From positions 5,525,501 to 5,589,500 of the forward strand of contig NC_132974.1 of NCBI RefSeq assembly GCF_047496725.1: DNA of 64,000 nucleotides. Reading direction: 5' to 3'. The DNA is from Anoplolepis gracilipes. Taxonomy: Eukaryota; Arthropoda; Insecta; Hymenoptera; Formicidae. The translations under genes and the position numbers were made by a program. This document shows, one piece after another, positions 50,439 through 63,918 of this stretch. The notes under the pieces were generated by a model, which was given only the letters and a program-made list of their open reading frames with translations, did not search any database and was not told the origin of the DNA. Every line of letters begins with the position of its first letter. Positions within the stretch are counted from its first letter, which is position 1.

Positions 50439-53400
50439 AAAAAAACTGCGATCCGTAATATGTCGTGAGTTTAGACTTATTTCAGAGGCGTTATTATTTT
50501 TTATATTCTCTTGTTATATTTTTCGAACATGTATTATTTTATTGTATACCTTAATTGAGATAATTATTAAAGTCGACTTCATTAAAATTAAACATGTAAA
50601 ATCAAGAGGAAGAAGTTATAAACGGCGAATTTATATATTCTTCTGAATGAAACATCCGAATGAAACAGGATGGGGAAACAGATGGATACGTAATATGCCC
50701 AGGGGATTGCAAGAGATTTCGAATGGGACCTGTGAGAGAAGCTGACTGAAAAATGCGAAACTATCGACACGAGAGAAACGAATGTTCAACCGTGCGGAAC
50801 GTACAACGAGAGGAAACGCGTCATCGGGTACGAGATACCGTCGTGCGCTTTTCGCGTACAGACGCCACATACGAGCAAAAACACTGCCAATCTTCGCGAA
50901 TGGGACGCTTACACACTTCCGAAATAATTTTATCTCGTGAAAGAATTTTCATGTCGAGAGAAAATCGAAACGTTTCAAAATTCAGAGTTATAATATCCAT
51001 TTTAATAGTTTCTAACAAAAGAAAAATATTAAATAAAATTAATGAAAATTCTAAAAAAATCTTTCTAGATTTAAGTAGTTTGTTATAATTCAGTATTTTT
51101 TATTTTAACACAATTATTATTATTATTAAAACAGAGACAGGTAATTGTTAATCAGTTTGTATAAAATTGTTTTTTTCTTCTCTTTTCGTGTATGAGTTAC
51201 GCAAAAAACCTTCGCACTTGAAATGACATATTATAAGACGATAAGATAACGCGCTAAATTTTAAAGCATTTCGGGTTAGGATGTAGGACGAAACGAAGGC
51301 ACGTTTGCAGAAGGTAGCCGAGTAGGTGAGTAACGAAGCGTGAGTAACTAACGGCCATAAAACCACGAAACAACGTACGATTCTCGCCTCGTAAACCATT
51401 GGCACGTGTTGGGTTTCTTGGCGTAGCGTTTTCTTTCGGGACGAATCTAACTGACAGGATGACGAGCCGTGGGCAAAGTAGGGGACATTACAGAAAACGA
51501 CATGCTAAGATAAGAAAATGTAATTCAAGAGGAATGCAACTCTCCCCACTCCCCGAAGGACCGAAATATTTTAAAGCGCTATTCACATTCGTTAAAAATT
51601 TCCATTCCCTCCCTATTAAATTAATTTAGAGCTGGTTTTATCGATATGTTTAACTTCGTTAATGAAATATGGTAGTTAATTAAAACCTAAGAAAACCCAA
51701 AATCAGTTAACTATCTTGAAACTCTCGATACAATATGCATCGTTCAATGTTAAAAAAATTAGTAACTAAAATAATAAATAATATAATATAATATGAGCAT
51801 GTATTTAGATATGTATACATATTTCTTATAATCAAAATTTTATACGCTAAATATATCTCTCTTTTTCACATTATATAATAATAATTAATACAATATTCAT
51901 TATTCTACACAATAATATAAAAATGACGAGATTGATATTCGTTGATTTATTAATGATTAGCTACTTGCGAGTAAGAGTAATATTTTACGGTATCTCTTTT
52001 TTCCCCTCCTATCAACAAAGCATAAAGGAGAGTTTTGCATAAAAATCTTTCCTCTCAATGTATCTTGCGTCAAAAAAGGATATTCGAAAATGTTACACCT
52101 GGCAGATTACACGTCGCGATTGTGTGCGACGCGTTGCTTGCCACGCGACAGATACTATCGATCTTCGTAAAGAGTCGAAAAATATCGGGTGTACTGAGCG
52201 CGACAACTCGCGCGCTTGTAGGTAATCCACATAGTACGAGTTTAACATCATCTCGGCTCGGCAGTCGTTCTTCTTTCGGTTCTCCCCTGCCCTCTCGCGT
52301 CTTTCCTCCTTTTTCCTCTCATCCCATTTTCCGTTTACCTATTTTCCGGGAGCCTCGATCTATTCAATCTCGATGCAAAGGCGATCTCACGTGCAGTAAT
52401 AGCTTGTCAGCCGCACCGTGCTTGCCTCTGATAAACGGCAGTCTCCCGCGGCAATCCTTTCTTAAAGCTGCATAGTATGAATGTCTCTCCCACCCTCCTA
52501 CTCTTCCTGCCTCTCCTTGCTTCATCGTTCAGTTCTGCGAGCACATCCCTCTTTCTAGCAGTCGGCACATAATACGCTTACCACTGTATAAAATCTCATT
52601 GATACAGCCACTTCCGCGAGAAAGACGAAATGGAATTGCCGATTGTAATTGTAACTTGGTTGTAATTGCTACGATTATAACATCACTGAGGATAATTTTT
52701 GAATATATAGATATTATATGTGAAAAGCATTTCTACATTTTAAATATAGAATATTCATTTCTTTTAATTTTCAATCTTAATTATTTTTTTATTACGCAAT
52801 TATTTAATTTTAAATTAATTATTTAATTAATATTTTTCTTTACGCAAGCTGCGCGATTTATATTTATATTTTTGCTACATATATTTGTTTTGTTTTAATT
52901 TGGATATTTTTTTTTTTATTTTAACAAAATAAGTACGATTCATTTATCATTCTATAATATAAGCGTATAACACATGTACATACAATGTATAAAATTTCTC
53001 AACAAAATTGATTTGACACATTTTATCTATCTAACAATTGGAACGTTATATTCGACAAATGGTGTACGACGGAAGAAAAAAGTATTTCAATCAAATTTTC
53101 GTGTGTTGTTCCTAACATGATTTCCCCATAGACCGCATTATTTATGTAAAAAACGATGAACAATATCGAAATATTTTTTCTTTCTGTACTATACGTACAA
53201 TATGTGCGATATCGTTCAATCTTTACACGACAAAGAAATAAATAGATAATGGATTAAACAGTCATGTGTGCAATGCGTCAGAGGAAAACATTCGCACGAA
53301 CATAGTTTACGTCGCGTCTGTTATCTCTATGCGGTTATTATGCCGTGCTCTCATAGGAACATATTGATATTCGTTGGAAGGTAAAAATAACTGTTACCAG

Positions 53401-53619
53401 ACGGAAAGCAGCTTTCCGATAATAGCCCGGCTCTTAAAAATCGCCCGTAATTAATGCGAATACGATTCAATGCGAGAAAAATATCGCAATGTTTGTATAA
53501 AATTTTTTAAACTGCGAGATCTCATGCAACGTTGACATTAATATCACTTCATCGTGTCAGAAAATTACCGGTTATCCCATACTGAAACTGCAACGCAACG
53601 TAACATAATAAATAAATAA

Positions 53620-53623
<4 letters not shown>
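50439..53623. other. AT-rich DNA with islands at 50.65-51.0, 51.3-51.55, 52.08-52.57 kb
   Basis: The longest frame, 52035-52475 (+, 146 codons), is Ser/Leu/Arg-rich with no domain and lies in a CpG-rich patch followed by a pyrimidine-rich stretch. Frames 50753-51088 (+, 111 codons) and 51399-51629 (+) are also unrecognised. At 53402-53418 a near-perfect palindrome CGGAAAGC-A-GCTTTCCG lies in a small even-composition patch with CCCGTAATTAATGCG. Confidence 0.5.

Positions 53624-53664
<41 letters not shown>
53624..53664. repeat. (AT)n microsatellite, 41 bp
   Basis: Alternating A and T, preceded by AAATAAATAAAT. Confidence 0.96.
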
Positions 53665-53668
<4 letters not shown>

Positions 53669-56600
53669 ACTATTAAAATGTAGAACGCGCTTTGTACGTA
53701 TACTTTACAAAATAATTATCTCGTTAGTATAATGAACGCAATAATAAAAAGATAGACAGAAATTTATGTTGTTTCATTAGTACATAGCATTTACTATACT
53801 CGAATGACAACACGTGCACCGGCATAATTTTCAGCGACTTTCGCGGACTTGTACAGGTGCACACATGTGATTATCACCCTTCTATCGAATATTCTCCTTG
53901 ATGTCGCAAATCGCATCATCGTTCATACGGCTAATGAAGGCAGGTGAGGGTCGCGAAAGGAAACAGAAATTCATCACGACAATACAAAACGATTTCTTTT
54001 TTTCAAATTTTTTTTGTTTGCATTATTACATTGATGCTTCATCAATTTTCGAGATAAAAATATCCCTGGAATAATCCAAGGTACATGAGCGTGATTGCTT
54101 CACGTGTCGCTGATGTCATTATCACGTATATCTTATAAACGCTAAGGAATGTTAATGTCGATATTATAAAAGTTTATATCTCTCTTTCTTTCTTTCTATT
54201 ATCTCTTTTTCTCTCGCTGGGGATAAAGACATTTTTAAATAATTATAATACACGCAAAAGGAAAGTTTGAAATATATGTCCCGTGAAATGCATGTAATAT
54301 TTAATTCTATACTATTTTATGTATATTGTACATGCATTGTATTATTACATATTTATACAGTTTTATATATTTATATTTTTCACACATTTTATCGCATGTT
54401 TATCTATTTACATCATAAAGTATTTTCATGAAAATAACGATATATATCAAATTACATAACACAATACAAAATGCTTCAAGAAATATGTTGCAATCTTGAT
54501 GCTTAAACGTCATGTATCCAATTTTGTGATTAATCTTCATATATCAGTTATAGTTCTCGAGCCAAGATGTAATTTTCTTGTTATCGAATAACAATAATTA
54601 CACCGATAACAATGCAAGTCAGGTAACTCGACGCTTGGTAATTAATTGCGCAATTATTCAATTATATTTTATTCAAATCTCCAACAAGTCGCACGCATAT
54701 AATAACAATATACCGAGATAACGTTATAACGCTGCATAATGTGCCAGTTCAAAGGAACGGTTCTGCTCTCCATATCTTTCTGTATAACGTTAACGCTCAT
54801 TTCCATCATAGTATCACGCGTTGTGGCTTCGTTGTCAATGTATTACGTGAAAATACATTATCGTACATTTCCCGGTTCGTCAAAGAAGACAAGAGGAGTG
54901 TCAATCCGTCCATGGGCGGACACGATAATAAAGAGTGTTACGTGGGTAAAACGTTGCTTCCTTTACTTCATTTTTCGTGCGAGATGGTCATGCATGTCGG
55001 ACGCGCGTAAAAATGGGATTAAAAAATAATTAATGGACACGCCGGGGATATGGAAATGCTTTATAATGTAACGCGGTTAATAAAAGATGCACGTCCCGCG
55101 TCACACGGGTATGATATACGGCTATGAAAAAGAGGGGAAAAAAGTGGAAAGGCACAAAGAGGAACGCATGATAACCACGGCTTTATCAGTGTGACGAAAA
55201 CTCATCTATTTAACAATGTAAGCGTGTCATTAAAAACAGATGAACAACCGAGACTAATATTACTTCACGAGATTTCTGAATATCCGATGCATCATCGCGT
55301 TTCTCTAAAAATCTCTTCAATATCCATAAATATTTTGACATGAAAAATCATAAACAAAACAAATGATAAAATTAACATACTTATAATTTCTTTTTCATAA
55401 TTTCGTTTCGGAAAAATACTTCTTACAAATACATCACATGTTCGCAAATATATATATTAAGACTCAACTCTGACAGTAGAAATGATTTTAATAAAAAAAA
55501 AAAAAAATGCTAATGTTTAATTCGCATATATTGACTATGTATGTATTTGCAAGGTTTCCTCATCAATCTTCGTCGTTTTGACGATACATTAATTTTAACC
55601 ATCGTACGATCAAAAGTGATGACACTCGTAAATGAATCAGGATAACGGCAGACCAACCAGTATATAATCCATCGCCGACGAAGTCCCACAAGATCACGCA
55701 TAAACTCGACGCATAAGTTCAAGTCGCTGTCAGTCCGTCATCACGTTTCAAGCCCTCCGATTCGTCTTCGTCGCACTGTGCGTTCGTACTGTATGTCTTG
55801 AAAACGTAATCCGTTAATTTGTTTTAATGAAAATTGATAAAGTCGGATTTGTGCATATATGTTTGAGCCGTTATAATAATTACGATATATAAATTGAAAT
55901 AGGGAAATTAATATCGTCGATTTATCAAACAAACAATTAATAACTTACATAGACACATACACGAAGATTAGTATACTAATTAACTAAAATTACAAAATTA
56001 ATAATTTTAAAGAAAAAAAATAAAATTGATAGAATCAATCGAAATAATAAAAATAAACAAACTAACAAGAATGATAGAACAATTATTGATTTATTTGATA
56101 ATTTTTATTAATTATGTACAATAATTCTCGCGTTTTTCAATCAATTAGGGAGATTAAAAGCAAACATATACGATAATATGATGATTGTTAAAGCAAAATA
56201 TTTACAGCATTTATGAAAATCGCTTGAAACATCAGTCAGTGATTCGCGCGTGTATGTACGAGACGTTGCAGTATTAAACAATGCGATAAATGCAGGCGAT
56301 CACGGCATACTCGTCGGTCAATTAATATGCTTTAACATTTCATCGTCGCGATAATTATCTTGAATTAATTTTCTGCAACTATTAATAGTAACAGTCGTGC
56401 ACGACTGACCGCGACGTTGGATTGCGATCGATATGTCGGACGGTGCATTTTGTAAATTGCGGACGATATATCTCACGTGGGGAGACGCGCGTGCGACAGA
56501 TGTCAACGAGCGCGCATCAAGTATAAAAACGATAGTGCACGAGTGTAAACGCGGTACGAGCTTGATTTTTGCTTCGCAAAGTTTCGGCGGACCACAAAGT

Positions 56601-56961
56601 CGAATCGTATAGACACTGATACCGATGTTACGCATACGAATGAAGATGTATATTTGTATTTTTCCAAACACAAATATTTTTAATTAACTTTGAAATCGTT
56701 GCACGCGAAGGGATGAAACACATCTCACTGTATCTATACGTTTCAACGTTTATCGCTCGAATAGCAAATAAACCGCTTAATAAATAAATAAATTGTTGTA
56801 AAGATAAATTGCTTTCGTCTTTCGCGATATATATGTGACGAAAATATTAAAATATTAAAATTTATGCTCGATCATGATTTAAAAAATATTTTTCACGTAC
56901 TTTTATATAACTTTTTTGCAATTTTCTCTAATCTTTATGCTTCCATAATTTACTCATCATT

Positions 56962-56966
<5 letters not shown>
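53665..56966. other. AT-rich DNA with several small islands
   Basis: Islands at about 53800-53960, 54740-55160, 55560-55780 and 56240-56620. Two overlapping plus frames at 54739-55029 differ in frame and neither is recognisable. The first has a hydrophobic stretch near its start. Minus frame 56318-56671 (117 codons) is unrecognised. A strong donor-like GGCAG|GTGAGGG is at about 53938-53949 without a matching known exon. An A15-16 run ends near 55507. Confidence 0.5.

Positions 56967-57023
<57 letters not shown>
56967..57023. repeat. (TA)28 microsatellite
   Basis: Uninterrupted TA for about 57 bp. Confidence 0.97.
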
Positions 57024-57027
<4 letters not shown>

Positions 57028-58100
57028 ATAAATACGTTTAGTTTCGATATCGTTATAATTTGGTCTAAATAATACTTGCAGCAATATATAAACGTGTAAT
57101 ATCTTCGCATAATTATTGACGATAAAATAGTATCTTCTAATTCGATAGTGTTTTTATAGTCATTTTAGTGTAGCGAAATATATGCTTTGTAGGTTGAGAT
57201 TTGTTTGACTTGTAGGTATTGCAAGACAAGTGTAAACGAACGTACAGAATGACGTACGATATACGCGCGCATCATGCTAACAATAAAATGCAGATATTTA
57301 CAGAAAGTCTCGTCGTTTCTTTTCCTCTGTATCGCGTGAAACAACTCGCCGCATCGCTATAAAGATACGAAGGAAACGATGAATAGGCCTTGGGATATAA
57401 ATCAGTGCGCCACGATGCCCGGTGAATGTATACACTTTTCATGTGAGGCAAAAGAAGAGTTGGACATTTATTTATTTATTTATTACGTCTGGATCTGGCA
57501 CGCGAAGTCGCAGTGCAAAAGTGCACTGTTTCTTGCCTTTCCATCCTTTTGGTTTTCTGATTCTTTGACGTACCTGTTTATATAGCATGGCTCGACTTCT
57601 CAATATTGGTTTCAAATTTTCCAGAGAGTACTTGACATAACATACAGCATAAAAAGTATTACTATATTACATTTTCTAATTTAATAATATATTATTCAGA
57701 TGAAAATCATGTTATGTGATGAAAAACAGATATGATAAAAACAAGAAAAAAAAGAAAAGGAAATATTTTATAAAATATATATCTTGTTTTTCAATCAAAT
57801 TAAATAACATTATACAATAAAATATCAATATAACAAAAATACTTAAAAAATAAAATAATCATTAAGTATTTGAAAACATAAGATGATAATAAAAATTAAG
57901 GAGATTGTATATTTTTGATTTCTCTGTTTCAAAATATCGTGTTTTTTCTAAAGATACCCCTTAATTTCCAGCTTAAACTTTCGCTTCTCGTATCTGCCAG
58001 TCCTGCTCATACGTTCGTCGAGTGTGGTATTTAAATATTGAATACTCGCAACATTTTTCGAGCTGCGTGTTTGCGCATGCATAGTTCAGAGAGGCGCGGC
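57024..58100. other. Non-coding DNA, no gene
   Basis: An even-composition patch at about 57180-57560 carries a 68-codon unrecognised frame (57379-57585, +). The rest is AT-rich. Confidence 0.55.
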
Positions 58101-58175
58101 TCTTTCTCTCTCTTTCTCCTTCCCCCCCCCCCTCTCTCTCTCTCACTCTCTCTCTCTCTCTCTTTCTCTTTCCCT
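58101..58175. repeat. Pyrimidine tract with a C11 run
   Basis: CT-rich throughout, with eleven consecutive C at 58122-58132 followed by (CT)n. A C/G homopolymer of this length is unusual in AT-rich DNA and may be unstable or prone to sequencing error. Confidence 0.95.
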
Positions 58176-58631
58176 CGACCTGAGTGCCGGATTAAAAATG
58201 GAAAATCCATTGAAAGATGTGTGCATTCTTAACGGAGGCTGCTTTGCTTCCTACAGTTTCATTCTTACTTTAGTACGAATTCGTTTTTATCACATGAATG
58301 AGTCATTAAATTTTCACCGTGGTATTTATCAGACAACAGCATTAAAGGAAAAAGAAGGTAAATTCCGCGATACGCTTTTCATCGGGGAATGAGAATTTCG
58401 CCGCGAAGCTTTGCACGATTATTTACGACGAAATAGCGGTAATGGACGAACAAGATGCTCCAATTCGACAGCAATGGGTGGTGGCATATCGGCAAAACCA
58501 TTACTTCTTTATTCCAGCCGCGGGGCGGCTATTATTCCGACATTGAAATAAATGCAGAAGGATCCATTCGATTATTCAAACCCAAGTTCTTTCCGGTAGA
58601 CTGCCGTATTATGAGTCGATAGTGATAGAAG
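58176..58631. other. Non-coding DNA before the TTCC repeat
   Basis: Frame 58198-58392 (+, 64 codons) is unrecognised. CpG-containing even-composition DNA. No gene. Confidence 0.5.
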
Positions 58632-58647
58632 TCGTTCGTACGAACGA
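58632..58647. repeat. Perfect 16-bp palindrome
   Basis: TCGTTCGTACGAACGA reads identically on both strands and ends about 10 bp before the tetranucleotide repeat. Confidence 0.95.
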
Positions 58648-58657
58648 ACTTACTCCG

Positions 58658-58745
58658 TTCCTTCCTTCCTTCCTTCCTTCCTTCCTTCCTTTCTTCCTTT
58701 CTTCCTTCCTTCCTTCCTTCCTTCCTTCCTTCCTTCCTTCCTTCC
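58658..58745. repeat. (TTCC)n tetranucleotide microsatellite
   Basis: About 22 TTCC units with short interruptions around 58690-58700. The 116-168-codon frames over it (58622-58972 plus, 58609-59115 and 58532-58891 minus) owe their Pro-Ser-Phe-Leu or Lys-Glu-Gly-Arg strings to the repeat. Confidence 0.97.
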
Positions 58746-59680
58746 GTCTTTCCATCTTTCCTTCCTGCAAGAAGCGCTTTAAGATGCCCGCGATGAATGC
58801 CGATGATCCCACGCGGTGTCCAAATATTTGGATCCCACGGCACGTACGGCCAGAGAGGGAAGAGCATTCTGGCGAAGGGCCCGACGAGCACACGCCGAAG
58901 AGGCTTCCATGGTTACTTCCACACTCTACGAAATCAGTCGAGCAAGCGTGTGGAAATGTACGCTCGCCATAGCTAACGGAGAAATATGTCAAAGTTGAAA
59001 GAAATAAGCTATAGAGGATGAAAGAGCGCAAGAACCTTAAGATGCCAGTCGAGCGTGAGGAATAAAGAGTACTCGTGCGTTCGTGATGATGCGTGTTCAA
59101 AATATACAATGTCACTTTTTTATCTTTTCTTTGAATTAGAAAAATCTATATCTAAGTCTGTTTATATAGAAATTTATGAAATTTTTTTTTATAAACAAAC
59201 ATGCCGAGTAAATATTGTGATAGCATATAAGCATAAGCTTTTATTTATCGACACAAACAAAAATAAAATCCATCAAGTTTAACGCGCTCGCCCAACAAAA
59301 TGAGCCACTTAATCGCTTTCCAATATATCGAACACAAGGATGTGTTCATATGCCGTGTTTCGCCACAGGAGTGAAAACAATTTTGCGTTTGTATCTTCTT
59401 TCAGCTGAATGTGTCTGAAGAAAAGTCGCTTCGGGCGCTCCTAATTGCGCTTTATAAAAGCGGGAGTGGTTCATAAATTTAAAACGACCACCGCGTTACA
59501 TTAATATCAAAACCGCAGCGATGGTGGCGGTGAAGCTGCGCGCGTTTCGCTAACTCCATTATAAATATCTGCTTTAACTCTGCGCTTGCAAAGCCACCGA
59601 ATAAAGTTTCATCAATCATTTGCCGTGCCGTCGTTCGCTCGCGCCGTAGAAAACAGCGGCCAGATAAATTACAATGCCCA
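58746..59680. other. CpG-rich island, then mixed DNA
   Basis: About 58750-59080 and 59280-59650 are of even composition. The minus frame that continues from the repeat to 59115 shows no family motif. Frame 59055-59282 (+) is AT-driven. No gene. Confidence 0.5.
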
Positions 59681-59760
59681 GAAAACGAGAAAGAGAAGAA
59701 GAAAGAGGAAGAAAGAAGAAGAAGAGAGAAAGAGAGATAGAGAGAGAGAGAGAGAAAAAG
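59681..59760. repeat. Imperfect GA/GAA-rich tract
   Basis: Mixed GAA, GGAA and GA units over 80 bp, ending in (GA)7 and an A run. Confidence 0.9.
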
Positions 59761-61396
59761 AGCGGTTTGTGTTAAACCTCATCAGCATTACTATCCATTA
59801 TCTCGTTCATTAACGCGACTACTCGACTCTTCGTGAAATGTTTCTTCTCGAGAGCGTCCTCCCGTCCGCTCTTTCAAACAAATAATACCGTTTTAAAATG
59901 TATTCTCCGCATGACGAAAAATGAAATAGAACGGTGGTTGAACGGGCGCGAACGGTCGGCAAAAGATATCGATATACGATCGGAGTCTACAACACCGATG
60001 GAATATTATTTTTTTAGAGGAAAACGCGGAATGCGTCGATGCGTGAAACGCATTGGAGCCGTGAATGAGTGAAACGCGCGCTAGCGGATGAAAACGAAAG
60101 AATCGAAAACCGATAACCGATCATATTTCTATCAACGATGCGTAGCGCTACGGCAAAAGTCGGAATGCGATAATTATGAGAAAGTACGACGCGATATGAC
60201 ACGCGGATGCCTAGTGAATTCTCTGTCGCATGCAGAGAGGCGGCCAACCTCTGATGATGAGTTGTGAATGAGAGTCCGGAGATGGTGTATGCATTTTAAT
60301 CACAGGCAACACGCAGCGAGAGGAAGCATGGGATGCTTCTTGAATTTTTTACAAGCAGTTTATATCCGTAGAAAACACACAAAACAGCAATCATAAAAAT
60401 AAATATTCTGATACACGTGAAACAATTTGAGTCACTATTATTTAAATTTCATATCCGCTACCTTTCTCTGTTATCTTCATTTATATTAAATTATTGATAT
60501 ATATATATAGATTTTACATGAATAACAAATTCAAGAATTCACTCGAAATGAGACAGATGGAAAGTCTCGTTAATTATGGGACACTTGTTTCCTCTACAAT
60601 TTCTTGGCAATCTATTTTTCACCACTGAAATCCTCACGTTTCTCGGTGCAGTTCTGCTAGTCGATTGCCATCCGTTTATCTAGCGCGTGAGAAATCGCTA
60701 AAACGAAACAGAAAGCGACAGCGAGTAAACAAACCGTTGACGGGAAAGAGGATGAGAAACAAGGGCGGGTATGAGGCAGTGACATTTACCACGCCGACTA
60801 TGCAGATCTTCAGTATTATGAATGTCAGGCATTTAATGGAGAAAACTACTGCGATGGCGCGTGTATTATATTGCGACCGCTATATAGCGGTAGTTGCGTG
60901 GCGGTAGCTGTCTCGCGAATTGGATGGTTAAAATATACAGTTGAATTATAGTTGCCGTTAACCGGAGAGGGAAAGAGAGAGAAGTTAGTAGAGAGAAATA
61001 GGTAAGCAGAGATTTACCAAAGATTTGTCTCACCAATGATATTTTGTATCCGCATACTTTTTACGGATGCCAAATAACGGATTAATTAACGTGCTCAAAG
61101 TCATAACTGTCAATCGGTATGAGACAAATGTTATTCAAGATCTATATTTCGGCATTATATTTCAGTATATAAATTTGTACTATTTTAGATATATGTATAT
61201 ATTAATAATAAATATTTCAAATATGTATTTTAAAATATGTTTGTCAATTTATTTCAATTATATTTTGCAATCTAGTAAAAAAATGTAAATCTTTTTTTAA
61301 AATTTATTATATATAAATCTATTTGAGAATTTTCTATACTGTTAGAAAATAATACTTATTGATTAACGTATCTTTACTGCATTTAAGTCGTTTTAG
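59761..61396. other. CpG-rich then AT-rich DNA
   Basis: Islands to about 60300 and 60560-61010 carry unrecognised frames (59833-60072 plus, 60014-60247 minus, 60665-60907 plus). A perfect 16-bp palindrome ACCGCTATATAGCGGT is at 60876-60891. After 61030 the DNA is AT-rich. Confidence 0.5.
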
Positions 61397-61642
61397 CAAA
61401 GCGCTAATATTGCACCTGTTCGAAACTTGGTTGATGTAGAATGGCTCGATGGCGTGCACGAAGGACCAATGGACATTAACCGTTATGAAGCTGCACATAT
61501 ATTTGTTATAAGCCAATTTAACAGACAGTGTACATTGGATCTCAAGCTTCCCATTGATCGCACGTATAATCGACCCGGTCGATCACAAACTTTCTCTAAC
61601 TTTGCTCAAAGTTCTAATCGAAGTCGAATTAATACAGTTTGA
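61397..61642 (+). CDS. Unrecognised 81-codon open frame, possible terminal exon
   Basis: The frame is open from CAA at 61397, directly after an acceptor-like GTCGTTTTAG (61389-61396), to TGA at 61640-61642, 82 codons including the stop. The translation has balanced composition (for example VEWLDGVHEGPMDINRYEA near residues 14-32), unlike the low-complexity frames elsewhere, and lies in a short non-AT-rich patch. I recognise no family, signal peptide or membrane segment. The tract before the acceptor is only weakly pyrimidine-rich, and no poly-A signal lies close behind. It could be a last exon, a decayed gene or transposon fragment, or chance. Confidence 0.18.
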   Translation, partial: QSANIAPVRNLVDVEWLDGVHEGPMDINRYEAAHIFVISQFNRQCTLDLKLPIDRTYNRPGRSQTFSNFAQSSNRSRINTV

Positions 61643-63600
61643 GGATAGAAACTGATAATTACGACATCGACCACGTGACACTCCTGCGATCGATCCATTA
61701 ACTGGATATGAAGTAAATATTAGCATAGACGCTTAGTCCAGGCCACAATATTGTTAATCTTCTGATAAAAATACTTTTACAACTTAAGAGAGAGATGTAA
61801 TCATTTAAAATAATAATTTCAATATTTTATTTTGCGATCTAGTGTTACACTTTTATAATCTCATAAACACTTATTCAGAAATTGGAAAAAATTTGAAAAG
61901 AACACTTTTCGTAATTAGAAGGATAATATTTACATTAAAAAAGATTTGAAAAATAGAAAAAAAAATCTCAGGAAAAAAAAATTTTTTTAAACAAATTTTT
62001 AAAAAATAAAGGGAATGGAATTGTATAATTTATATATTTTATATTTTTTCTTGCGCATCCATCATATCTAAAGTAAAATCTACAATTTTGGTGAATCTGC
62101 AAAAAGAATTCGAGTCGCATAAATCAACGGATACGAAATAGTATCATGTGGGCGTCGTGAGGAACAATCGCGTGTCTCTTCATACTACGCCACGTTGTAT
62201 GCGGCGGGAGATTATCTCGGGGATAAGTCCCAGCCATTAACGAGACGTCGCTGCTCTTTCATTAGCTAACCTTCTGACAGGTAGCCGCGAGAGGTCCTAC
62301 CTGATCTGACCGCGAGGCCGAGTCATCCGAGACCTTATTCGAGCCGCATTGCGACGTTGTCTTGTATTTTTCTTCGAACGGCAAGGTCAGCCTAAATTAG
62401 TAGAAATAAGAGGGAACGAGAAAGAACACGTATGAATCGAAAACATATGGATCGAAAAAGATAATTATTTTTATAATTGTTCGATTATAATTAGAAAAGT
62501 ATAGCGTATTTTATTATATACATAAATGAGATTTTAGATAAAGAATAATATATTTAAAAAATACATTTCTAAAATGAAAAAAATTTTTTCATGTATTAAT
62601 ATATTTGTATATTTAAAGAGGAAATTATATATGAGGCGGATTATTCTATCGTTGTCTCAGAAAATATATTTCGTTTACTTCATAAAAGGCTGCCAAATAA
62701 ATCTTATAATGGATCAAGAAAAAAATTTGTCGACGTTTTCTCTCCAATAACTTTCGAGAAACCAGCTTGCAACACTTTATCTTTACGTGGACCACATTAT
62801 ATACATTGTTAACGAACTTTCCCGCGGTTTACCTTTTCGAACTCTGCGTTTTTCTTTCTCTAAGGCAATTACTAAATTAGTTATAGGAAAAGAATGGAAC
62901 TTGTTACGTGTATAATTGGATCGTATAAAACGTGTACATGCGATTTTTCAGAATGTTCTAGACAATTTCGAAAAATAAATTTGAAAAAATACATCTTCGA
63001 GAAAAGATGTTAACCAGACAATTATTTTTAAATGTGTAACGATGATCGTACAACGTACATTAATATATTATTTGCAAATCGGGTCGTTTTTTTAATTTAA
63101 AATATTCTACACTTATATTTAGAAAAAAACTAAATATGATTCTAACAAAAAAATAATGTCAAGTATTATACGCGTCTCACATTCAAAAAATTAAAATTGA
63201 GTATGCAAGAATAGCGCATGCTGGATTATTATTCTAAAAAGTATATCTTTCTGGGCGATGCCAGAAACATTTTATTTCTTAGCTCTGCAACGGACAGAGA
63301 GATCTCAAGTAAGAAGAAACATAATACGATGGCGTCTCTTATTATTAGACGTTTTTAGAGACTATGTCATTAAGAAAAGCGACCGAAGGAACTCAGGGTC
63401 CTTGGACTTTTTGCACACGACTCAATTCAAATCTGCATCGTTAGACTTCCATAAGAAAGTCTCCGTTGACAGAAATATAAAAGAGAGATAGAAAGAGGAA
63501 TCTGCGGAATTTCTCTTGTTAGCGAAAGTTAGACGAAATTCATTCGCTTGACTTCCAGTTCGCAAATAAACAAACGGCAAATTTGTCGCCACGATGTGCG
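61643..63600. other. AT-rich DNA with islands at 62.1-62.4 and 63.25-63.6 kb
   Basis: The first island is CpG-rich and includes CAGGTA/TACCTG (6-bp stem, 14-nt loop) near 62279-62304. The second carries opposed frames 63258-63491 (+) and 63422-63607 (-), unrecognised. No gene. Confidence 0.5.
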
Positions 63601-63760
63601 CAACCAACGACGTATTTGTTCAGCAAGTTCGCTAAGTATGACACTTTAAGTCTTTTGCTATTGAAGACAACAGTTTCGCGACTAATGTTGGCACCTTTCG
63701 CCAACTTTACGCGTTTCTCAAATATAATGAACAGCTTATTCTAGAGCATCGCAACTGACG

Positions 63761-63794
63761 TATATAAATACTTGTTCGATATATCTGTTCGACA
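63761..63794 (+). promoter_or_regulatory. Candidate core promoter (TATATAAATA)
   Basis: TATATAAATA at 63761-63770, with GACATT (A at 63794) 33 bp downstream, a spacing usual for arthropod TATA promoters. The initiator match is weak. A 6-bp stem (GTTGGC/GCCAAC, 63687-63705) lies upstream. Any gene served would lie beyond the right edge, so it cannot be tested here. Confidence 0.15.
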
Positions 63795-63863
63795 TTTTCT
63801 TCCATAAAACATAAGAAATCTAATGATTTTTACTTAATGCTTTTCATTATTTCGAATATATCG

Positions 63864-63870
63864 TTTTTTT

Positions 63871-63914
<44 letters not shown>
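63864..63914. repeat. T13 run followed by (AT)19
   Basis: Thirteen T then alternating A and T to 63914. Confidence 0.95.

Positions 63915-63918
<4 letters not shown>

Noticed and set aside
52035..52475. 146-codon plus-strand open frame
   Set aside because: Ser/Leu/Arg-rich, no motif, and located in a CpG-rich, pyrimidine-rich patch.
58609..59115. 168-codon minus-strand open frame, the longest in the window
   Set aside because: Its middle is a Lys-Glu-Gly-Arg string made by the TTCC/GGAA microsatellite, and the rest is unrecognised.
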